Shown here one piece after another: positions 45,481 through 59,350 of a stretch of DNA of 64,000 nucleotides (position 1 is its first letter; every line of letters begins with the position of its first letter). A model generated the notes under the pieces. The model searched no databases and was not told the DNA's origin. It saw only the letters and a program-made list of their open reading frames with translations. The stretch covers positions 101,005 to 165,004 of the forward strand of contig LLCB01000117.1 of NCBI GenBank assembly GCA_001414345.1, given 5' to 3'. The position numbers were made by a program, and so were the translations under genes. Source of the stretch: Hymenoscyphus infarciens. Its lineage: Eukaryota > Ascomycota > Leotiomycetes > Helotiales > Helotiaceae.

Positions 45481-46189
45481 ATACTTTTCTTAGGTAGTAC
45501 TACTTCTACTAAATCTACTAATAATACTATAAATAATATATTTAAGACTATTATATATCTTACCTAGCCTTCTCTATAAGCTAGGAAAGGCTACTCTAAT
45601 ATCTTAAATAGAAAAGAATAGATAGAATAAATTTTAGAATAGAATTAGAGTAGCTAAGAGAAGTAATCTATTAGAATAGAATTAGATAGAATAGCTTTAA
45701 AATAGAGATAGAAAGGAGAAGAATTATTAAGAGAGAATAGAATAACAGATTAGACGAGGAAACCTAAAACACTATATATAATATTTTAGAAAGTAGAGTA
45801 TTATATAATACTCTTTAATATAATACTCTATTCTATATAATATAAGTAATAAAGAGTAGAGATAATAGTAATTTAGTAATAATAACTAAAAGTAAGTGAA
45901 TTTATAGTTTAGTTATATTTAAATATATATATAAAAAGAGAGTAAAATTTAATATATATAAACTCTTTCTACTAAGACCTAGAAGGCGGATATTAAGCTT
46001 AATAAATAGAAACTATTTATAATATATTTATTTAAGCTTTTATTACTTGAATAATCGCTCGAATACTATATATTTATTTAATATTTATAATAAATAATTA
46101 ATATTTTATTTATCTATTCGTTATATAGACCTACTCTTAAGAATCTTATACTAGGATTAGATCTCGTTACGAGACCTAATATATTAGTA

Positions 46190-47115
46190 TTATTATACGA
46201 CGTAGAGAGAGGAAAGTTTATCTTAGTTCTCTAGCCGCTCTTTTTAGCTAACTCTACCTCTCTCTATAAAAGTAGACTAATAAAAGTAGAGAATAATATA
46301 GAGCGAGCGAGAGCGAGAGAAGTTTAGCTAGAGCGTCTAAGAGCTTATAGTAATCGCTTTAGTACTAAGCTTAAATTTAGTATATATTAGACTCTCTTTT
46401 ATATTAGCTATATTATAGTAAATTTAAAAGCTATTAAAAAAAGAAGTTTATATCTAAATAGCTCTAATTCTACTCTATATTTCCTATATAAAAGAAGCTA
46501 GATTTAGAGTATTATTCTATAGTAAAATAGAATAGAGTAAAAAGTAAGCTCTTTTCTTAAATTATAGTAATAATTTCTAAAAATAGTAATAGTCTAAGTA
46601 ATTTAAGAGCTATTAAAAAAATAGTTTATAAGTAAATAGCTCTTACTTAACTCTAGCTTTTATCGAGTCTAATTTATAAAAAACAGCTTTATTATTAATA
46701 TATACTAAAAAAACCAAAAAAGTCTAAAACCTAAATTTAGTTTTAAGCTTTTTAATTTTTTTTAGATAGTATAAGATATATTAAGAAGAAGGCTAATAAG
46801 TATTAAAAGAAGTACTTTTATAAGTAAATTAGATATTTAACTACTACTTTCTAAAAGCTGATTTTAATATAAAAGAGTAGTTATTAAGATATTAATAGTT
46901 TAAATTAATATATTAAAACTAAATTCGCGTTTAGTACTAAAGCTATTACTATTAGTTCTTAGACTCTTATAAATAAAGCGCGTTTTTTACTAATTATATA
47001 CTAAATAGATACTAAACTAATAAAGACTATTTTTAACTCACTTTCTATGAAGTTAAAGCGGCTCGTTATATAAGAGGCTAAGGAACTAAGATAAGAGAAA
47101 GTATTAGGTACTTTA
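46190..47115. mobile_element. RIPped element with about 200-bp inverted ends
   Basis: The right part (46860-47110) is, inverted, similar to 62595-62850 over roughly 230 bp (shared CTTAGTTCYTTAGCCTCTTA and GCTTTAGTA-TAAAC-TAAATT blocks). The left part (46205-46400) shows the same blocks in opposite orientation (CTTAGTTCTCTAGCC, GCTTTAGTACTAA), so the piece appears to be a TIR element. Boundaries approximate. Confidence 0.5.
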
Positions 47116-47669
47116 TTTAGAGTCACGTGCGTTAATATTAAGCTATAACTAACTAGAAAAGAGAGAGTTTATATAAATTAATTAAACTTATATATATAAG
47201 AGACTTTTAAAGTTACTTTAAAGTATTTAGTTAACTACTAAGTATTATTATATAGATTTACTAGTAATATATAACTCTTCTTCGTCGCTATTAGAACTAT
47301 AATCGCTTTAGCGATTATTTAGTCTAATAATCTATATTATCTATATTTAGATACTCGTGCCTCTATAGCTAGTTCTTCTCTTTTATATTATTATATAATA
47401 TAATACTTTTAACTCTTATTCTTAGACTCTAGGCTACTATTATATATCGCCTCTACTTTTCTCTTTAAATACTTCTTTATAGATAAATAAAAAGAGTTAC
47501 TAATACTCTATGAAAAGAAAACACTAGAGAGAAAATATAAGATTTGATATAAAAGATAGATACTATTAATAAGAAGAAGAGAGTGTTTTATTCTCTATTA
47601 GATATTATTATATATTTCTAGTATTCTTTTTTTACTTATAAATTCAGTTACTACGGCATTCTAAATATA

Positions 47670-47932
47670 CTAAAAAGTCGGATTAACTAAATCGTAAATA
47701 GGAAATCGTAAATTGTAAAATATTACTTTCTATAAGTATAAAAGAGAATAATTTCTAATTTAAATTCCCTCTCTCTATATCTAGATTAGATAGTCTTAAC
47801 TATAGTAACTAGCTAATTAGAGAATAGAGAGGGAAAATAAAATATATATTACGTATATAGTAGTAATATTAGTTACTCTCTTACTATTACTCTCTCGTTA
47901 TCGTCTTCTTACTATTATTTCTAGATAAGTAA

Positions 47933-47985
<53 letters not shown>

Positions 47986-48060
47986 ATTTACTACTTTTGC
48001 TAAACTCCTCTTATCTACGCTAGGAAAAACTTTCTACTAAAATGTTTACTCGCTCTCTCG

Positions 48061-48115
<55 letters not shown>

Positions 48116-48305
48116 ATACTTTTATATTTATATAATATACTAAAGGAGGAAAGAGTAGTAAGAGAGAGAGACTAAGAAGTAGTAAAATGCTCTCTTACTC
48201 TTTAATAAAGAGCTTAGATAATATAATTATTAAGTTCTACTTTAGCTCGACTTTATTACGATTTGCGATTTACGATTTGCGATTTAGTCGATTCTAACTT
48301 TTTAG
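47670..48305. mobile_element. Short non-autonomous relative of the 6.8-kb TIR element
   Basis: Left end CTAAAAAGTCGGATTAACTA and right end (inverted) CTAAAAAGTTAGAATCGACT match the ends of both large elements, including AAATCGTAAAT subterminal repeats. 636 bp; ends may extend about 20-30 bp outward. Contains the GA and CT microsatellite pair. Confidence 0.7.
47937..48112. repeat. Facing GA and CT microsatellites
   Basis: A (GA)n tract of about 45 bp (47937-47981) faces a (CT)n tract of about 65 bp (48044-48112) across about 65 bp. They are complementary and could form a hairpin. Confidence 0.85.
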
Positions 48306-49979
48306 TATATCTAGGTAGAGCGTCTTATATTATAGTATTCTAAATATACTAAAAAGTCGGATTAACTAAATTATAAATAGTAAATCGTAAATTGTAAATC
48401 GTAAATTATAAAGCTTAGATTTTTAAGTATATAGCCTTTTAGAGCTAAATTGTAAAATGTAAATTATAAATTAATAAACGTAGATTTTTTAAAAGCTATT
48501 TAGATATAAATCGAAAAGCTTAAATTAGTAATCTTAAAGCTTAAAGTGAGAGTATTTATAATTCGTAATACTTAAATTATAAGACTTAAATTATAAAATT
48601 TAAGTATAAGTAGAGATAAAAAGTAGAAGGTAATATAGTATATATATATCTATTAAATATATATATATTATAATTACTTAACACTTACTTTCTATTAATA
48701 TATACTACCTAGTACTATGCTAAATATAAGTATAATATAACTTTAAATCTATTATTTAAAACATTATAAATTATTAAAAGTAATATATATACTTAGTATA
48801 AATAATAATATTATATAAGTATTTAATAAACAGAAGAGGAAAAGAGATAATTAAGACTTTTAATATTATAACTATAACTATAATTTAACTTAAAAATAAG
48901 AGATACTAAGCCTAATTAGGCAATTAGTATATAATTAGTAAAGTAGTACTTAAAGTGCTTAAATAATCTTAAATTATAATTATTTAAGTACTTTAGTAAA
49001 GAGAGTAAAAGGAGAGGTAAAAGTAGTAAAAAGTAACTAAAAAGTAGTAATAAAATTAAGGTATTATAGATAATCCTCTTAGTATCTATACTTAAAATAT
49101 CTACTACTATATACTCTTACTTCTTATCTCTCTTCTTATTATACTTACTATATATAATCTTAACCTTTTTAGTAGTATAAGAGGGTTAATTAGTAAAGGT
49201 TATTTAAGAGAGAGTATCTCTCTTCTTTCTCTTTAAATTAAGACTATTTATAAAAGTAATTATAGTAATAGATATTATTTTACTTATTAGTATATTTATA
49301 GATATAAAGAGAGTAAGTAAGAGCGAATTAGAGACTCTTTTATTAAGCTTTTAATTAAGTTTTAATTACTCTTCTTTATTAATTAATTTAAGCTTACCTT
49401 TAGTAATAGTAGTATTAATATCTATATATAATTAAATATTAAGATCCTTTATAATTTACTTATTTATATCTACTTATTATTATACTATCTTATCTACTTT
49501 CTCTAGTATATTTAACTTAGTAGATACTATTAAGCTCTCCTTCTTCTTATCTCTTATAAGAGGTAATAATAAGTATAAGCTTAGAGTTAATACTTCTTTA
49601 CTATTAGTATTCTCCTCTATATCTATATTTATATTCTTACTTCTTATATTACTTCTAAAACTATTTCTAGAATTATTATCTCTATTGTCTTTCTCTTCTA
49701 AATAAGCGGTAATAATTATAGAGTAGTCTCTTAGGTATATAGTAATAATTGCGAATATCTTTAGAAGATCGTCTAATTCTAAATCGTCTACTAATATTAT
49801 ACTTACTCTAGTACTAGTACTATTCTCTAATAATAGTATAGGCTTAGTATCTCTCTCTTTATCTTAAGTATTATTTTTAAGTATAATAGGCTTATTATTA
49901 GATACCTTAATAAACGCTAAGAGTTAAAGCAGAATTAGTAGCTCTTAAATATCCTATAAGAGCGTAATAGATTACCTCT

Positions 49980-50105
49980 TTTTAGAAGATTAGAGCTTAT
50001 TATTAGTATAGCTATTAAATACTACGTATACTTCGTAGTACTTTTTAGAAGATTAGAGCTTATTATTAGTATAGCTATTAAATACTACGTATACTTCGTA
50101 GTACT
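49980..50105. repeat. 63-bp tandem duplication in copy A
   Basis: The unit starting TTTAGAAGATTAGAGCTTAT occurs twice in perfect tandem; copy B has it once (about 60375-60440). Confidence 0.85.
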
Positions 50106-53100
50106 TTTTATTAGTAAGACCTTTTAGTAAATTAAAGTATTATATAAGAGCTTATACGTCGTCTATCTCTTTATAATCTATAGTACTTAATTACTTAGCT
50201 TTCCTCTTTCTAATAGTAATATTTATAGCTAGAAAGACGTCTTCTATCTTATTAGTAAAGAGTAGTATATTAATAAGATCTTATCTACTAAGAGTACGGA
50301 TTATATAGTAGATATCCTTTAAAAGCTTAATAGTAAACCTTTTAGCTTATATATTCTAGAGTACTAATTTAAAGTTAAATAGATCTTTAGAGTTACTAGT
50401 AAGTAAGTAAGGTATTTAAAATAGAAAGTCGTTATTAATTTATACTTTAACTATCTTACTACGTTATACTATAGAAGTATATATAATTATAGAGATACTC
50501 TTAGTAGTAGAGAAGTCCTTAGTACTCGTCGTATATATATAGATATATAAAGCTACTTAAATATAGATTTTAGTAATAGAGATAGGCTTTAACGTCTTAT
50601 AGGTTAGAGAAGGAGCTAAGAAGCTTATACTAATTAGTAGTATATACTAAATTTAAGAGTACTACTTACTTTTAGCCTTTTTCTTATTAGAGATAAATCC
50701 CTTCTTATATACTTTTACTCTAATTATTTTAGTCTTACTAAGAGTCTTTATAAAGAAGGATTATCTAGCTCTAGCCTTTTCCTCTTAGATAGCTCGCTCT
50801 TTAGCTATAGCTAATTTATCCTCTTTTTACTTAATAATAAGAGTAGAGTAGTTAGTAATAAAACGTTTTATAATAGCCTCTTACTTCCTTCTAGACTCTA
50901 TAATTAACTGTTATTTCTTCTTCTAACTATTAGAGCTTTATACTATAGATTTTATAGAGTAGTCTTTTACTTTTTATAAACAGTTCTTAATCTTATTATT
51001 AGAGAGTAGTTTATCTAGCCTCTAAGAAAGCATAGATACGTAATTTTCTAGAGCACTTACTAGGTTTACTAGAAAGTAATAAGAGTATACTTTAAGCTTT
51101 AAACTCTTAGAATAAGAAGCCTAGACTTCTAAGTATTTAGAAGACTAATATTAAGACATCCTAGTGTATTTTTAGTATTATAGAGTAGTAGATATAGAGC
51201 TTCTAAAAGTATAAGTAAAAGTAATAAAATAAAAGTAAGAAAATTAAAAGACTATTCTACTTAAACTATATAACCTTCTATATCTTACTTCTTACTTTTA
51301 ATACTATTTATAAGGCTTTAATATACTATTCTAATATATATTAAATAATTACTAACTATATAATATATTATCCTCTATAAAAGCTAGGACTTTATTTACT
51401 ATTCTATAAGTATTTATAGAAGTAGGTATAAGTAAGACTAGATTAAAGAATATTCTACTCTAAGTAACTACTTAGAAGCTAGCTTAGAAACCTTCCTAAG
51501 AGACTAAGAAGGTTTTAAAAGTAAGTAATTAATACTAAGCCTAATTTATAAATTATTTACTACTACTAATAAAAGTTAATAATCTATATACTTAAAATAG
51601 CTTAAAAATATAATATTCTAAATTAATTCTTTTACTTTTAATTTAAATATAAAATAGTATTATTTATATCTATAAAGCTAACTAAAACTTAATAGACGTA
51701 GAACTTATAATATTATAATTTTTTAAAGATTTAAAAGTCTAAGATTATTAACTTTTATTAGTAATAGTAAGTAATTTATAAATTAAGCTTAGTATTAATA
51801 GTTATAATTAGTAGGTTTACTCTACTAAAATCCCTCTCTAAGTACTTAGAGAATTATATATTTATAACTATATCTAAAACCTTATATAAATTACTTCTAA
51901 ATTTAATTAAAAGTTAATAAATATATCTATTCCTCTTTAGAGTTATATTAAGTCTTTTTTTATACTTAAAATATATAAATTTTAAGCTTAGAGCTTAGCT
52001 TATATTTAGTATAGGTTTATTCCTAGTTTAGTATATCTATTTACTTATTAATTATAAATAGTAAAAGTAATACTATTAGCTAACTCTTTACACCTTTTAT
52101 AGAAGGTAATATATACTTCTTTTATTATATTACTTTCTATTAACGTTCTATTTACTCTAGCTAGTAAATAATTATAATTATAGACTATTATAGAGTTTAT
52201 AGTTAGTTAGTAGATTATAATACTATAATCCTAGATATACTACTATAGTTAGAGATATATATTAAGTATAAGGTTACTAATATAGAAAGAGAGGATAGAT
52301 TTAGAACCTTACTCTTTAAATAGATTTAAGGAAGTATCTTTTAATAGATAATCTAGGATTAGAGTTATTAGAGTACTCTATTACGACGACGACGTTTAAT
52401 ACTATCTATTAGTAGAAGAGCTTTATAAAGGAGAAGGCTTAATTCTAAGAATTAATTAGTAGCTTTTAAGATAGATTAATTAAATATAAGTTTATCTACT
52501 AATATCTATTTTTAAATCTTCTTTTAAATTATCTTTAACTAATAAGATATATCTATTAGTTATATACTCTTTTAAATCCTTATCTAATTCTACTAAACTA
52601 TTATTATCTAACTCTTCTAATTTCTTATTTAAGAAGTTACTATTATATAGATAATCTAGTACTATATTCGTTACTTAATCGCTTCTACCTTTATTACTAA
52701 AGTATATACTAAATTTATCTTTATTAGCCTCTCTAGCTTCTTTTAATTCTTAAGCTATCTTAGAGTATAGCTCTTACTTATATACTCTCTCTAGCTTATC
52801 TAAAAGGCTTAATCTTACTAAATTACTCTCTTAGATATATACTAATAATTCTACTCTTAAATCTAAGTATACTATAGTATAAGTTTCTCTCTCTTTAGTA
52901 TATATTATCTTATTAATTAATAGTATATATCTATATACTAATAATTTTATTTTATACTACTTTAGAGTTATTTAAAGTAAATATATATTAATATTCTAAT
53001 TCTTATATAATTCCTAAAGCTTAGTAAGTTTTTTAGTAAGTACCTTAATACTATAATCGTCTATTAGATATTCTTTACTTCTAGAATAGTAAAAGTTAGT

Positions 53101-54369
53101 TTATAGTACTTTTAGTATCTTATACTTTTAATTAGTATTAGTATAAATATAATAGTAATTTTATATATATATAAATATTTAAACCTTCTTTTAAATAATT
53201 AGAATATATATATATATAATATAGTAATTATATTAGAAAGGCTCTTTTTAGAAAATAACCTCTTTTTATAAATATTCTAAAAGTATATCTTCTACTTATT
53301 TAGAGACTCTTTTATAAACTATCTCTACTAAGTCTTAATACGTTAGTTAGCTATAGAAGTACTAAACTAATATAAGTCTAAAAATTAGTATAGCTCTTTA
53401 CTACTTTCTATAGCTTATTATTAATAAAGTATATAGTAAGTGTCTACTACTATTAGAGATTCTAATTCTTAATCTAATTATATATAGTATAGTATCTTTC
53501 TAAGACTACTTATAGTATTATTATATTACTATAGAATAGATACTACTATATTATTTAAGATACTATAATAGTTTTAAGAAATAAATTAAGTATAGGTATT
53601 AATACTAGTATATATCTTAATATTAATAAATCTTAATTTATAATATTTATTAATATTTTATATAAAATTAGACTCTAGTATAATATACTTATCTTATATA
53701 TCTTTAATCTCTTATAACCTTTAGATATACTCTTTCTTATTAATCTTTTAAAACACCTTTTAGATCTTATCTCTATTCTATCTTTCGTCTCTATCTCTAT
53801 TAATACTATAAGTATTTAGATATATATAGAGGAACCTAAGACTAAAGCTCTTTATAATACTAAAGTAGCTATATTCGTAGATCTTATACTAAAGTATAGT
53901 CTCTAGCTTAGTACGCCTCTCTTAGGTATAAAACTTCTTATACTAAAGTCTTATATTCTATTATATTCTTTAAAGCCTTTAAAGCTTAATTATAAAGCTC
54001 TTCTAATTTAATATATATATTATACTTAAATTAGATAATTCTATATCTTTAAAGAGATATACTATTTATATATATAAAGCTAGTAAGAGTACGCTATTAG
54101 TATTCTTTTAAAAGTTCTATTCTATATTAATTTAGAGCTTAAAAGTAGTATTAGAGATATTAATATTATAATTACTTTTAAGAATATTATATATCTTTTA
54201 AATAAGAGTCTCTTTTAGATATAACTCTTCTATAAATACCTTATATAGCTCTAAATTAATAAATTAATATAGTATATTTAGGCTTCTATTATATACTTAA
54301 AACTACTTTTTTTATACTTTCTACTATACTTAAAATTCTAGGATTATTATACTATAATACTACTACTAA

Positions 54370-54790
54370 GAATATCGTACTTTAATAAGTGTTTAGAGCT
54401 ACTATTAAAGCTTATTCTTTTCCTTCTTCTATCGTTATTAGTACTTAAATTTAAGAGAGGAGAGAGAGTATATATAGTAGTAGAATAGTACTTTTAAAGA
54501 AAGGAATAATATAGAGTAGTATTTAAAAAAAGAAGTAACTAATTCGATTTATCTTAAGAGGTTCTACTACTAAGGATATTAAACTTTAATAGATATCTAA
54601 GGCTACTACTAAAGCTTGTTCTCTTTCTTCTCTTATCGTTGTTAATACTTAAATTTAAGAGAGAATAGAGAGTATATATAGTAGGAGATTTAGGATTTAC
54701 TAGTAAAATAGTACTTTTAAAGAAAGAAATAATAGAGAGTAGTATTTAAAGAAAGAAGCGATATAAGAGAGTTAGTATATAGAGTAAGTA
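54370..54790. repeat. Subterminal tandem repeat of copy A, two units
   Basis: Two diverged units of about 200 bp, each carrying CTACTACTAA/CTACTATTAAAGCTT, TACTTAAATTTAAGAGAG and AGTATATATAGTAG, then AATAGTACTTTTAAAGAAAG. The same pair is present inverted in copy B at about 55740-56125. Confidence 0.75.
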
Positions 54791-57449
54791 TACCTTTTAG
54801 CTTATAAAATAAATAGCGCTAACTCTAATTAAGAAACTAGTATATAATTAAGAAAAGTAGCTAAAAGTACTTAAATAATCTTAAATTAAGATTATTTAAG
54901 CTTTTAAAATAAACTAATTACTTCGATATTAAGTAATCTAGAGTAATTAACTTAAAAAAGGCCTAGTTTTAAGATATAATTTAAAAACTTATTATAATAA
55001 TAAAAGTCGATTTATATAATCTTTTTATATTATATAAGTATATCTCTTATTATAATATGTTTTAATTTAATATTTAATATCTTTTATAATTATCTCTTAA
55101 TTTATATAACTTTTACGATTTACGATTTATAATTTAGTCGATTCCGACTTTTTAGTATATCTAGAACGCTCTATATATATACTAAAAGTTAGAAACGACG
55201 ACTAAATCGTAAATCGTAAATTATAAATCGTAAATTATAAATTATAAAGCTTAGATTTCTAAGTATATAGCTCTTTAGAGCTAAATCGTAAATCGTAAAT
55301 TGTAAATTAATAAACGTAGATTTTTTAAAAGCTAAATTATAAATCGTAAATCGTAAATTATAAATCGTAAATTATAAAAGTTATATAATTAATAAATAAT
55401 CGTAAAAGGTATTAAATATTAAATTAAAATATATTAGAGTAAGAGATATATATATATAATATAAAAAGACTATATAAATCGACTTTTATTACTATAATAA
55501 GTTCCTAAATTATATCTTAAAACTAGGCCTTTTTTAAACTAATTACTCTAGATTACTTAATATTAAAGTAATTAGCTCGCTTTAAAAGCTTAAATAATCT
55601 TAATTTAAGATTATTTAAACACTTTTAACTACTTTTCTTAATTATATACTAATCTCCTAATTAGAGTTAGTACTATTTATTTTATAAACTAAAAAGTATA
55701 CTTACTCTATATACTAACTCTCTTATATTACTTCTTTCTTTAAATACTACTTCTTATCTTATTATTTCTTTCTTTAAAAGTACTATCTTACTACTATATA
55801 TACTCTCTCTCTCTTCTTAAATTCAAGTACTAACGATAATAGAAGAAGAAAGAGAACAAGCTCTTATAATAGCTCTAAATATCTATTAAAGTATAATATC
55901 CTTAGTAGTAGAACCTCTTAAGATAAATCGAATTAGTTACTTCTTTCTTTTAATACTACTCTATATTATTCCTTTTTTTAAAAGTACTATTCTACTATTA
56001 TATATACTCTCTCTTCTCTCTTAAATTTAAGTACTAATAATAATAGAAGAAGGAAGAGAATAAGCTCTAGTAGTAGCTTTAGATATCTATTAAAGTATAA
56101 TATCCTTAGTAGTAGTATTATAATATAATACTCCTAGAATTTTAAGTATAGTAGAAAGTATAAAAAGAGCGATTTTAAGCATATAATAGAAGTCTAAATA
56201 TACTACGTTAGTTTATTAATTTAGAGCTATATAGAGTGTTTATAGAGAATTTATACTAAAAGAAAGTCTTTACTTAAGAGATATATAATATTCTTAAAAG
56301 TAAGTATAATATTAACGTCTCTAATACTACTCTTAAGCTCTAAATTAATATAAGATAGAACCTTTACTAGTATAAAAAAAGTAAGACTACTTCTACTATA
56401 TATATATAAGTAGTATATCTTTTTAAAGATATAGAATTATCTAATTTAAGTATAGTATATATATTAAATTATAAAAGCTTTATAATTAAGCTTTAAAGAC
56501 TCTAAAGGTTATGATTTAAAATAAGCTTTTAATATTAAAAGTTCTTTATATAGAAAGAGCGTAAAGAGCTAGAGGCTATTCTTTAGTATAAGATCTACGA
56601 ATATAGCTACTTTAGTACTATAAAGAGCTTTAGCCTTAGGTTCCTTTATACGTATCTTAATACTTATAGTATTAATAGAGATAGAGTTAAAAGATAGAGT
56701 TAGAATAAGATTTAAAAGATACTATTAAAGGTTAATAAAAAGAGATATAATTATAGGTTATAAGAGATTAAGAATATTTATAGTAAATATATTATACTAG
56801 AGCTTAATTTTATATAAAGTATTAATAGATATTATAAATTAAGGTTTATTAGTATTAAGATATATACTAGTATTAATACTTATACTCGATTTCTCTCTTA
56901 AAGCTATTATAATATCTTAAATAATATAGTAGTATCTACTTTATAGTAATATAGTAATACTATAAGTAGTTTTAGAAAGATACTATACTATGTATAATTA
57001 GATTAAGAATTAGAATCTTTAATAGTAGTAGACGCTTATTATATACTTTATTAATAATAAGCTATAAAAAGTAGTAGAGAGCTATACTAATTTTTAGACT
57101 TATATTAGTTTAGTACTTCTATAGCTAACTAACGTATTAAGGCTTAGTAAAGATAGCTTATAAAAGAGTCTCTAAATAAGTAGAAGATATACTTCTAGAG
57201 TATTTATAAAAAGAGGTTATTTTCTAAAAAGAGCCTTTCTAATATAATTACTATATTATATATATATATTCTAATTATCTATTAAGAGCTTTAAATATTT
57301 ATATATATATAGAATTACTATTATATTTATACTTATAATAATTAAGAGTATAAGATACTAGAAGTACTATAAACTAACTTTTACTATCCTAAGAGTAAAG
57401 AGTATCTAGTAGACAATTATAATATTAAGATACTTACTTAGAAGCTTAC

Positions 57450-59350
57450 TAAGCTTTAAGAATTATATAAGAATTAGAATATTAATATATATTTAATTTA
57501 AATAATCTTAAAATAGTATAAAATAAAATTATTAGTATATAAATATATACTATTAATTAATAAGATAATATATATTAAAGAGAGAGAAACTTATACTATA
57601 GTATACTTAGATTTAAAAGTAGAATTATTAGCATATATCTAAAAGAGTAATTTAGTAGGATTAGGCCTTTTAGATAAGCTAGAGAGAGTATATAAGTAGA
57701 AGCTATGCTTTAAAATAGCTTAAGAATTAAAGAAAGCTAGAGAGGCTAATTAAGATAAATTTAGTATATACTTTAGTAATAAAGGTAAAAGTAATTAAGT
57801 AATAAACATAGTACTAGATTATCTATATAATAGTAACTTCTTAGATAAGGTATTAGAGAAGTTAGATAATAATAGTTTAATAAGATTAGATAAGGATTTA
57901 AAAGAGTATATAACTAATAAGTATATCTTACTAGTTAAAGATAATTTAGAAGAAGATTTAGAGATAGATATTAATAAATAAATTTATATTTAATTAATCT
58001 ACTCTAAAAGCTACTAATTTATTCTTAGGATTAGGCCTTCTTCTTTATAAAGCTCTTCTATTAATAGATAGTATTAAACGTTGTTATTATAGTAGAGAGC
58101 TCTAATAATTCTAATCCTAGATTATCTACTAAAAGATAGTCTCTTAAGTCTATTTAAAAGATAAGGTTCTAAATTCTTAATCCCCTCTCTCTCTATTAGT
58201 AACCTTATACTTAATATATATCTCTAGCTATAGTAGTATCTCTAAGATTATAGTATTATAATCTACTAACTAACTATAGACTCTATAGTAGTCTATAATC
58301 GTAATTACCTACTAGTTAGAGTAAATAGAACGTTAATAGAGAGTAATATAATAAAGGAAGTATATATTACTATTTATAAAAGGTATAGAGAGTTAGCTAG
58401 TAGTATTACTTTTATTATCTATAATTAATAAGTAAATAGATATACTAAACTAAGAATAAACCTATATTAAATATAAGCTAAGCTCTAGACTTAAAATTTA
58501 TATATTTTAAATATAAAAAAAGGCTTAATATAACTCTAAAGAGGAATAAACATATTTATTAACTTTTAATTAAATTTAAAAGTAATTTATATAAGATTAT
58601 AAGTATAGTTATAAGTATATAATTCTCTAAGTACCTAGAGAGAGATTTTAGTAGAGTAAACCTACTAACTATAACTATTAATACTAAGCCTAATTTATAA
58701 ATTACTTACTACTACTAATAAAAGTTAGTAATCTTAAACTCTTAAATCTTTAAAAAATCGTAATATTATAGGTTCTACGTCTATTAAGTTCTAGTTAGCT
58801 TTATAGATATAAATAATACTATTCTATACTTAAATTATAGATAAAAGAATAAATTTAGAATATTATATTTTTAAGCTATTTTAAGTATATAGATTACTAA
58901 CTTTTATTATCTAAGTAGTAGTAGTAAATAATTTACGAATTAGGCTTAGCGTTAATCGCTTACCTTTAGAACCTCTTCGGTCTCTAGAGAAGGTTTCTAA
59001 GCTAGTCTCTAAGTAGTTACTTAGAGTAAAATATCCTTTAATCTAGTCTTACTTATATCTACTTTTATAAATACTTATAGAATAGTAAACAAAGTCCTAG
59101 TCTTTATAGGAGATAATATACTATATAACTAGTAATTATTTAATATATACTAAAATAGTATATTAGAGCTTTATAAATAGTACTAAAAGTAAGAAGCAAG
59201 GTATAAGCGGTTATATAGTTTAAGTAAGATAGTCTTCTAATTTTCCTACTTTTATTTTATTACTTTTACTTATACTTTTAAAAGCTCTATATCTACTACT
59301 CTATAATACTAAAAATATACTAAGATGTCTTAATCTTAGTCTTCTAAATG
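57450..59350 (+). pseudogene. RIP-killed long frame 1 of copy B
   Basis: Read by hand, this frame holds about 630 codons with many TAA/TAG but no TGA noticed. Recognisable but uninformative patches include LVGLGLLDKLERVYK, VLEKLDNNSLIRLDKDL, YNRNYLLVRVNRTLIES and KRYRELASS. The homologous frame is on the minus strand in copy A. No family recognised; it could be a transposase or an accessory protein. Confidence 0.5.

Larger units (their letters stand above)
48349..55155 (-). mobile_element. Large TIR element, copy A (about 6.8 kb)
   Basis: Bounded by inverted ends CTAAAAAGTCGG...CCGACTTTTTAG plus AAATCGTAAAT arrays. It is a near-complete inverted copy of 55182-62034: for example GAGATACTAAGCCTAATTAG here matches CTAATTAGGCTTAGTATCTC there, and the ends at 54900-55155 mirror 55182-55570. 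The coding direction is minus by comparison with copy B. Specific to this copy is a 63-bp tandem duplication (49980-50105). Subterminal tandem repeats of about 200 bp lie at 54370-54790. All frames are broken by TAA/TAG. Superfamily unknown. Confidence 0.75.

Noticed and set aside
47937..48112. CRISPR-like or other spaced repeat array
   Set aside because: Simple GA and CT microsatellites without spacers.
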